Position numbers and translations under genes: made by a program. The notes beneath the pieces were generated by a model. That model ran no database searches and was not told where the DNA came from. It worked only from the letters and a program-made list of their open reading frames with translations. Below are positions 57,838-64,000 of a DNA stretch of 64,000 nt, in pieces. The stretch spans positions 248,001-312,000 of the forward strand of contig CAWJBD010000001.1 in NCBI GenBank assembly GCA_963841045.1. The letters run 5' to 3'. How positions within the stretch are numbered: position 1 is the stretch's first letter; each line of letters opens with the position of its first letter. The DNA comes from Aalborgiella sp963841045 (GTDB lineage: Bacteria > Pseudomonadota > Gammaproteobacteria > Burkholderiales > Burkholderiaceae_C).

Positions 57838-59025
57838 CTATTCGATTAAAAACGCCTTCACCAATGCTTTCCAATAATCTGCCCCTGTGGCAATGTTCTC
57901 ATCATTAAAATCGTAACCTGGGTTGTGTACCATGCACGCACCTGCTGAATCACCATCACCGTTACCGATGAGCAAATAGCTGCCAGGTATTTGCTCCAGC
58001 ATGAAAGCAAAGTCTTCACTGCCCGTTAACGCTTGGCCTTGCAGCGTGACGCGCGCTGCGCCCACCAAGTCGATGGCCACTTGACGTGCAAAATTGGTTT
58101 CTTTGACAGCGTTCACCAACACGCAATAACCTTTGCGCCAGTCGATTTCAGCCGTGACACCATAGCTCTCGGCTTGTGCCGTCACCAAAACTTTGATACG
58201 TTGCTCCAACAACAATCGCACCTGCGGGTCCAGAGCTCTTACACTCAGCTCCATGGTGGCCAACTCAGGAATCACATTATTGGCTTGCCCCGCATGCAGT
58301 GCGCCCACTGTGACCACTGCGGTATGCAAGGGGTCTACATTGCGCGACACAATGGTTTGCAAAGCCAGCACAATTGCAGCGGCAGCCAGCAAGGCGTCTG
58401 CTGCGCGGTGCGGCATGGCACCGTGGCCACCCTTGCCTTTGATGCGAATGCTGGCGTAATCGCTGGAAGCCATGGCCGCACCTTCGCGAAAAACAAAATG
58501 TCCCACCGGCACGCCTGGCATGTTGTGCAGTGCAAACACAGCGTCGCAAGGGTGGTGTGTGAACAAACCATCTTCCATCATGCGCACGGCACCGCCACCA
58601 CCTTCTTCAGCGGGTTGAAAAATCAAATTCAGCGTGCCATTGAAGCTGCTGTTGGGTGAATCATTTTGCGCAATGGCTTTGGCTGCAGCTAACAAGATGG
58701 CCGTGTGCCCATCGTGCCCACATGCATGCATGATGCCGGGTGTGTTGCTGGCCCAAGCCGGCCCTGTGTTTTCGTTGATGGGCAATGCATCCATGTCGGC
58801 GCGGATGCCAAGTTTTCGCTTGCCATTGCCACGCTTGAGCGTACCCACCACACCCGTACCGCCCAGCCCACGGTGCACGGTATAGCCCCAGCTTTCTAAT
58901 TTGCTAGCGACCAAATCTGCTGTGCGGTGCTCTTCAAACGCCAATTCTGGGTGTTGGTGAATATCTCTCCGAAGCTGTATAAATTCACCCACACGATGAA
59001 CCAGTGCGTCTTGCAAATACGTCAT
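57838..59025 (-). CDS. M20 family amidohydrolase (hippurate hydrolase-like)
   Basis: A 395-residue metal peptidase. GIRADMDALPINE and HACGHDGHTAILL bind metals, PAEEGGGGA includes catalytic Glu. Cleaves N-acyl amino acids. Lies upstream of the riboswitch and likely ends before it. Confidence 0.9.
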   Translation of the reverse strand: MTYLQDALVHRVGEFIQLRRDIHQHPELAFEEHRTADLVASKLESWGYTVHRGLGGTGVVGTLKRGNGKRKLGIRADMDALPINENTGPAWASNTPGIMHACGHDGHTAILLAAAKAIAQNDSPNSSFNGTLNLIFQPAEEGGGGAVRMMEDGLFTHHPCDAVFALHNMPGVPVGHFVFREGAAMASSDYASIRIKGKGGHGAMPHRAADALLAAAAIVLALQTIVSRNVDPLHTAVVTVGALHAGQANNVIPELATMELSVRALDPQVRLLLEQRIKVLVTAQAESYGVTAEIDWRKGYCVLVNAVKETNFARQVAIDLVGAARVTLQGQALTGSEDFAFMLEQIPGSYLLIGNGDGDSAGACMVHNPGYDFNDENIATGADYWKALVKAFLIE

Positions 59026-59058
59026 GTTGCTGCTTAACAGTGTTAAACGTATATATCG

Positions 59059-60048
59059 TTATTGCGCTTGCAAATTAATGGCTTTGGCAATCGCACGGTA
59101 TTGCGTGGTTTCATCCACAAATGCTTTGTTGGCCACATCCAATGTTTGCAAAGGTGAAGCCAATTGACCCAAAGCTGCCATGCGGCTCAAATACTCGGCA
59201 TCACCCAGCACCGCTTGCAAGCCCTTGTGCATGGCTTGCACAATCGGCTCGGGGGTGTCGCGTTTAACGAAGTAGCCTGTGCCGATTTCGGCGCTGAAGT
59301 TTTTCAACGCGCCTTTGCTGTCGCTGGTGCGTCCCAATTGCGGTTGCAGCGGGTGCGCGCCAGGTGATGTGGCCGCGATGAATTTGATTTTTTTGTCTTT
59401 GGCCAATGCCACTTGTGGTGCGCCATAAGGTGTGATGAAAATATCAACCTGATTGCCCATCAAATCTTTTAACCCATCAGCAAAGCCTTTGTATGGAATG
59501 TGCAACATTGGTACGCCGATCATCTTGCTCATTTGTTCGCCCAACAAATGGTACAAAGAACCGACGCCCACGCTGGCGTAGGTCATGGGCTTGCCCTCTT
59601 TGGCAACTTTCTGGGCGTAGGCGACCAATTCATCGGCGTTATTCGCCGGAATATCACCACGTGCAATGATGGCCATGGGTGCCAATGCAATGCGGTGAAT
59701 TTGGCGGAAATCTTCAGATTTGTACTTCACTGAAGACAGTGCCAATGGGGCCAAAATCAACTCATTGGGTGAACCTTGAAACAGCAGGTAGCCGTCAGAT
59801 GGTGCGTTCAATACTTTTTGCGCCGCAATACCGCCACTGGCACCACCCAAGTTTTCGACGATCACGGGTTGCCCCAATGCTTTGCCCAAAGGCGCATTGA
59901 CGGTACGCGCAATCACGTCAGACAAACCACCCGCTGGGTACGGCACCAATAACGTGACAGGTTTGTTTGGAAATGTTTGCGCGCAAGCTGCGCTGGCCAA
60001 TAGAACACCGCTTAAAAATGCGGCGCCACGTTTGAATAATGTTGACAT
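59059..60048 (-). CDS. Bug-family tricarboxylate-type solute receptor
   Basis: A 329-residue periplasmic protein, start ATG 60048 behind GGTAGAGAC. Signal peptide LFKRGAAFLSGVLLASAACAQ, then FPNKPVTLLVPYPAGGLSDVIAR of the Bug/TctC group. Binds a small carboxylate. Divergent from the LysR gene, which probably controls it. Confidence 0.9.
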   Translation of the reverse strand: MSTLFKRGAAFLSGVLLASAACAQTFPNKPVTLLVPYPAGGLSDVIARTVNAPLGKALGQPVIVENLGGASGGIAAQKVLNAPSDGYLLFQGSPNELILAPLALSSVKYKSEDFRQIHRIALAPMAIIARGDIPANNADELVAYAQKVAKEGKPMTYASVGVGSLYHLLGEQMSKMIGVPMLHIPYKGFADGLKDLMGNQVDIFITPYGAPQVALAKDKKIKFIAATSPGAHPLQPQLGRTSDSKGALKNFSAEIGTGYFVKRDTPEPIVQAMHKGLQAVLGDAEYLSRMAALGQLASPLQTLDVANKAFVDETTQYRAIAKAINLQAQ

Positions 60049-60169
60049 GTCTCTACCTTTCATTGGTTGTTGTGATTGCATTCTAGGGACAGCGTATCTA
60101 TAATGTCCAATGCATTTTTGTGACACTTTGTATAACTTTTATGAATACAAATTACCCCTATGACGCACT

Positions 60170-61060
60170 ATGACATTGGTTCAACTCAAGCACTTAATTG
60201 AATTAGCCCAAACCGGCTCATTCAGTCTGTCTGCGCTCAAACTGCATTTGACTCAGCCCGCACTGAGCCGCAGCATCAAGTCGCTGGAAGACGAATTGGG
60301 GCAAGCGCTGTTCGACCGCATTGGCAGGAAGAACGAGTTGACCGCGTTTGGTTTGGAAATTGTCAAACGCGCCCGCGTGCTGGTTGACGAAGCCCAAGAA
60401 TTGCGCCAAACCAGCCAGCAACTTCAAAAGGGTGAAATTGGCCAATTGCGCATCGGCTTGGGCTCTGGGCCAGGCGCCATGTTGACAACACCGTTGATGA
60501 TGTTGATGGCAACCCAGCACCCCAAAGCACACATTGACATTTCACGTGGCAGTACCACGCTGTTGGTGCAAGCGCTGCGCGAACGACTGCTGGATGCGCT
60601 GGTGATCGACATCCGTTCCCTGCAACCCTCAGCCGACTTAAAAATTGAAGATATTCATGAAATGACGGGCACATTCATGTGCCGCGCCGGTCACCCCTTG
60701 ACGCAAAAGCGCAAACTCACGTTTGCCATGTTGCGCGATTATCCTGTTGCTTCCACACCATTGAGTGACGAAGTGGCGCGCATACTTGTAGAGCGCTACG
60801 GCCCCCAAGCCCACCCCGACAAATTGGTGAATTTGCGCTCAGAAGAAATTTCAAGTTTGATCGACGTGGCACGCAAGAGCGACGCCGTGGTACTGGCCAT
60901 CCGCGCCGCTGCACCCGACTTGGTAGAGCTGAATCTCACCCCCGCCCTGAACGCCAAAGCCCGCTTTGGCCTGGTCACCCTCACCTCCCGCTCAGAGCCC
61001 TTGCTGCTGTCCAAAGTGCGCACGCTGATGAACACCATCTTGACAGACGCGGCGTTGTGA
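60170..61060 (+). CDS. LysR-type transcriptional regulator
   Basis: A 296-residue protein. HTH at residues 16-37 (GSFSLSALKLHLTQPALSRSIKSLEDELGQ) and the periplasmic-binding-like effector domain. Divergent from the Bug receptor with a 121-bp intergenic region. Confidence 0.92.
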   Translation: MTLVQLKHLIELAQTGSFSLSALKLHLTQPALSRSIKSLEDELGQALFDRIGRKNELTAFGLEIVKRARVLVDEAQELRQTSQQLQKGEIGQLRIGLGSGPGAMLTTPLMMLMATQHPKAHIDISRGSTTLLVQALRERLLDALVIDIRSLQPSADLKIEDIHEMTGTFMCRAGHPLTQKRKLTFAMLRDYPVASTPLSDEVARILVERYGPQAHPDKLVNLRSEEISSLIDVARKSDAVVLAIRAAAPDLVELNLTPALNAKARFGLVTLTSRSEPLLLSKVRTLMNTILTDAAL

Positions 61061-61125
61061 ACATCAATAGACACTTGTGTCAACAAGTGACAATTTCACA
61101 CAGGCAAATCTTCTGTAATTAAAAT

Positions 61126-61190
61126 ACTATAAATTTAATAGCACAATAGACAATTAATACCTCATGTACAGGTCAATTATTTACATAAAT
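61126..61190 (+). repeat. Dispersed repeat, copy 6
   Basis: ACTATAAATTTAATAGC, AATAGACAATTAATAC, CTACAGG-like TGTACAGGTCAATT and TACATAAATT. More diverged in the middle. Confidence 0.65.
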
Positions 61191-61269
61191 TCATAAAACA
61201 GGGATGGCCGTAGCGCCATTCATTTAAACTTTCTTGTTGCACAAACATGCAATACCAATATAAAAAAAT

Positions 61270-62178
61270 ATGAAATACATTATTCGAGTAGCCATATTGC
61301 AAACTACACCTGAACTTGAAATCTCATCTCAAGAATTATACGCAGCTTGTAAATGCAAGGAAAATACTTTCAGCGGCACTTAGGATCGAAGAAAGTACGA
61401 AATATTAATTGCCAATTACCTTTCATTCGAGAAAAAATTACTTGAAATTGCAGTGACTGAAATGGTAAGAAATTCATCAAACTACTCTGAGCACTTCAGC
61501 TTACGTACATCGATAAACATAAAACTTGTAAACCTACTCACATCAGCACGTCTATATCTTGATCAGTTTCCTCAGGATATTTCTGAATGTCTACCAGATG
61601 AAAATGAAATGTCTGCTAAGTCAAAGGCATTTTGCTCAAAAGAATACGATGAGAATTTCGAATTTCGATTCATGGAATCACTAAGAAACTATGTTCAACA
61701 TCGTGGCATTCCACTTCACGCTACCACACGTGGGTCTAGACGAACTAACTTCAGTGACAATTACCGGCTTGAATACTACATAGACATCGCTTCTCTGCGC
61801 AGCACATTTGCAGAAGACAAAAAATTCAAACAATCAGTATTAAAAGAAATGCCAGAAAAAATAGATTTAACTGTTGCGTGCCGCAGCTATATCGAATCGA
61901 TAAGTGCAATTCATGAAAATGTACGCAAACTAATCGAGAAATCTACAGAAAATGCCAGGCAATGCATAAAAGAATTTCAAAACAGATACACAAAAATATA
62001 CAGTGGCGATCTTCTATCGCTCACTGCTTACGCTCTAAGAAATACCAAAGTTTTATCTGAAACGCCGATACTTCTTGAGTGGGACGACGTTCGCAAAGAA
62101 TTGCAAAATAGAAATACACAGCTAATAAATTTGCGAAAATGCTATGCAACGGGTCGTGCAAGCACCGACCGATACTAA
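61270..62178 (+). pseudogene. AT-rich gene interrupted by an amber codon; HEPN-like motif
   Basis: One frame runs from ATG 61270 to TAA 62178 (302 codons) with a single TAG at 61381 (codon 38). Protein-like sequence continues on both sides (ELYAACKCKENTFSGT / DRRKYEILIANYLSFEKKLLEIAV). The main part has MESLRNYVQHRGIPLH, which fits the Arg-x4-His motif of HEPN RNase-type domains. Low GC compared with neighbours suggests recent transfer. The 241-residue part from GTG 61453 could also be made alone. Function unknown; an abortive-infection role is a guess. Confidence 0.55.
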
Positions 62179-62212
62179 GCATTACTTACTTAGTTTAGCC
62201 AAAAAAGCATTT

Positions 62213-62278
62213 ACTATAAATTTAATAGCAAACTAGGCAATGATTACGCCAGCTACAGGCCAATTTGATATATAAATT
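62213..62278 (+). repeat. Dispersed repeat, copy 7
   Basis: ACTATAAATTTAATAGC, AAACTAGGCAATGATTACGCCAGCTACAGGCCAATTT, TATATAAATT. Between the AT-rich gene and the GST gene. Confidence 0.75.
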
Positions 62279-62907
62279 CAAAGGCTGAACGATGGCCGCA
62301 GCGCCATGGTTTCGCGCCAGCGTAGCAGGTGGGGGTGTTGGTCGGTGGGTTTGATTTTGACGATGCGGGCGAAATCGACGGCGACCACGGCGGTGATGTC
62401 GGCTACGCTGAATTGGTTGGCAGCAATGTAGGTTTTGTTGGCCAAATGCTGGTTCAGCATGTCAAAGAAATGCTGGGTGCGCAACAAGCCGCGTTCGGCC
62501 AGTGCGGGGATTTGCACGTAATCGTGGGGTCCTGGCAAGGCGCGGTTCACCATGCCGGGTGAGCTGTTGCGCAAAGCGTCGCCCACCGCCAAAAAGCCCT
62601 CAAATTCGACGCGCCAGTGCCAGCTGGCTATCTCGGCCTTGTCGGCAGGCGTAATGCCCAATAAAGGCGGCTCTGGGTAGCGTGCTTCCAAATACGCGGC
62701 AATGGCGGCGTTGTCGGTGAGCAGCAAGCCATCTTCGGTGTGCAGTGCAGGCACGGTGCAATGCGGATTGATGGCGCGAAAGGATTCGCTCATTTGCTCT
62801 TTGTTGCGCAAATCGACTTGTACCGTTTCGTGGGCGATGCCTTTTTCAGCCAGCATGATGCGTGCACGGCGTGGGCTGGGGGCGGTGCTGCAGTCGTACA
62901 AAATCAT
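62278..62907 (-). CDS. Glutathione S-transferase
   Basis: A 209-residue protein. N-terminal thioredoxin-like part (MILYDCSTAPSPRRARIMLAEKG, INPHCTVPALHTEDGLLLTDNAAI) and C-terminal helical part with FSVADI. Conjugates or reduces with glutathione. Overlaps the yghU-like gene by 4 bp. Confidence 0.88.
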   Translation of the reverse strand: MILYDCSTAPSPRRARIMLAEKGIAHETVQVDLRNKEQMSESFRAINPHCTVPALHTEDGLLLTDNAAIAAYLEARYPEPPLLGITPADKAEIASWHWRVEFEGFLAVGDALRNSSPGMVNRALPGPHDYVQIPALAERGLLRTQHFFDMLNQHLANKTYIAANQFSVADITAVVAVDFARIVKIKPTDQHPHLLRWRETMALRPSFSL

Positions 62908-63764
62908 GTCACTGCACCTTTGCCCACATTGTTTTGAAAGTCGCTGGCATCGTGTCGCTCGTGCAATTGGCTCTCTGGTTTACCCGTGACGCGGTTCACC
63001 ATGCGGCCGCGTTGCGCTGCAGGTCGCTGGGCAATTTCTTTGGTCCAACGTTGCACGTGGGTGTAGTCCTGCACTTGCAAAAATTCACCGGCATCGTACT
63101 GAATGCCCATTGCCAAATTACCATACCAAGGCCACACCGCAATGTCAGCAATGGTGTACTCATCACCCGCCAGGTAACGGTTGTTGGCCAAGCGTTTGTC
63201 CAGCACGTCCATTTGGCGCTTGACTTCCATCGCAAAGCGGTTGATGGGGTATTCTTGTTTGGTGGGCGCATAGGCGTAAAAATGGCCAAAGCCACCACCC
63301 AAATACGGCGCACTGCCCATTTGCCAAAACAACCACGACAGGCATTCGGCTTTGGCTATCGGGTCGCTGGGCATGAAGGCATTGAACTTGTTGGCCAAGT
63401 GCAAAAGAATGGCGCCCGATTCGAAGACGCGAAATGGCACGGGGCCACTTCGGTCCATCAGCGCCGGAATTTTGGAATTGGGGTTGACCGCCACAAAGCC
63501 ACTGCCAAACTGCTCACCCTCGTTGATGCGAATCAACCACGCATCGTATTCCGCACCCGTGTGCCCTGCCGCAAGCAACTCTTCCAACATCACTGTCACT
63601 TTCACGCCATTGGGTGTCGCCAGTGAATAGAGTTGAAACGGGTGCTTACCCACCGGCAAATCTTTCTCATGCGTTGCACCTGAAATAGGCCGATTGATAT
63701 TGGCAAACTTGCCACCGCTGGCTTTGTCCCAAGTCCACACGCTGGGGGGAATGTACTCACTCAT
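62904..63764 (-). CDS. yghU: YghU-like glutathione disulfide-bond oxidoreductase
   Basis: A 286-residue Nu-class GST. Active-site region YSLATPNGVKVTVMLEEL, and NSKIPALMD, FESGAILLHLA, then C-terminal WTKEIAQRPAAQRGRMVNR. Reduces disulfides using two glutathione molecules (family knowledge). Forms an operon with the second GST. Confidence 0.9.
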   Translation of the reverse strand: MSEYIPPSVWTWDKASGGKFANINRPISGATHEKDLPVGKHPFQLYSLATPNGVKVTVMLEELLAAGHTGAEYDAWLIRINEGEQFGSGFVAVNPNSKIPALMDRSGPVPFRVFESGAILLHLANKFNAFMPSDPIAKAECLSWLFWQMGSAPYLGGGFGHFYAYAPTKQEYPINRFAMEVKRQMDVLDKRLANNRYLAGDEYTIADIAVWPWYGNLAMGIQYDAGEFLQVQDYTHVQRWTKEIAQRPAAQRGRMVNRVTGKPESQLHERHDASDFQNNVGKGAVT

Positions 63765-63817
63765 GTCAAATTACCTTTCAATCGCTTTAAAAAAATATTT
63801 CTCTACAATGCACAAAT

Positions 63818-63884
63818 GCTATATTATTAATAGCATACTAGGCAATCAATACGCCGGATACAGGCCATCTTCTTATATAAAATA
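63818..63884 (+). repeat. Dispersed repeat, copy 8
   Basis: GCTATATTATTAATAGC, ATACTAGGCAATCAATACGCCGGATACAGGCC, TTATATAAAAT. Between yghU and the gene at the right edge; best match to copy 2 inside the phage gene. Confidence 0.75.
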
Positions 63885-63900
63885 TCAAAATACAGGCAAA

Positions 63901-64000
63901 CTAGCGCAGCACTTCAGTCTGCAAACGCAGCAAGTTTTCATCGTTCGCAGGCACCACAATGTGTTCAATCTGCCGCGCCACCTCATCACTTTCAAACGTT
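63901..64000 (-). CDS. C-terminal end of a gene entering from the right
   Basis: Minus-strand frame open from the window edge to TAG at 63901-63903, reading TFESDEVARQIEHIVVPA...LRLQTEVLR. Only about 32 codons are visible; product unknown. Confidence 0.6.
   Translation of the reverse strand, partial: TFESDEVARQIEHIVVPANDENLLRLQTEVLR

Noticed and set aside
62862..63626. 254-codon plus-strand frame opposite yghU
   Set aside because: Shadow of a well-supported GST gene; no independent protein features.

Overview
The window is a piece of a betaproteobacterial chromosome, most likely Burkholderiales and Comamonadaceae-like. Pointers are a Bug-type tricarboxylate receptor, a tandem glycine riboswitch, an SWIB protein with an AAKK-rich histone-like tail, and a dispersed repeat of about 65 bp that starts with a small TATA-rich hairpin. 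The family placement is inference. One complete temperate phage of about 47 kb (1678-48937) is inserted in tRNA-Arg(TCT). It is bounded by a 42-bp perfect direct repeat made of the 5' half of that tRNA.

Left chromosome (1-1677): a frameshifted double-rhodanese sulfurtransferase, a small hypothetical gene and the 3' half of tRNA-Arg. Prophage minus strand, read right to left: cro-like gene and early genes (33.8-28.3 kb: HNH/AP2 endonuclease, DUF1376 replication protein, RusA resolvase, second HNH, HTH protein), a terminator at 28.16-28.19 kb, then a late operon: ParB-methyltransferase, terminase, portal, head, contractile tail (DUF3383 sheath, tape measure, -1 frameshifted tail chaperone, baseplate), tail fibres, holin/SAR endolysin and nested spanins. 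Prophage plus strand (33.9-48.8 kb): S24 repressor, a lysogeny-type cargo cluster (SHOCT, thermonuclease, small secreted or membrane proteins), an early operon (RecB-like nuclease, RecT, Rmf/CrpP-like protein), a complete diversity-generating retroelement (DGR), a cytosine methyltransferase, a DUF4224 protein and the integrase.

The DGR (41140-44730) is the most notable system. It has three C-type-lectin-like (DUF1566-like) target genes with 99-bp variable repeats, an Avd four-helix accessory protein, a 99-bp template repeat and a reverse transcriptase with YVDD. Targets 2 and 3 are a 606-bp tandem duplication that I see as identical outside the variable repeat. Inside it they differ at nine positions, all of which are adenines in the template, which is the signature of recent adenine mutagenesis. 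The targets sit in the early module, away from the tail genes.

Right chromosome (48938-64000): tRNA-Pro(TGG), a frameshifted chorismate synthase gene, MFS transporter, isocitrate lyase, EamA transporter, SWIB/histone-like protein, acetyl-CoA hydrolase/transferase, a DadA-like dehydrogenase behind a tandem glycine riboswitch, M20 amidohydrolase, Bug receptor with a divergent LysR, an AT-rich gene with an in-frame amber codon, and two glutathione transferases. Four or five genes, including the normally essential aroC, carry what looks like exactly one extra base. That points to sequence errors or very recent mutation and should temper any claim of gene loss.
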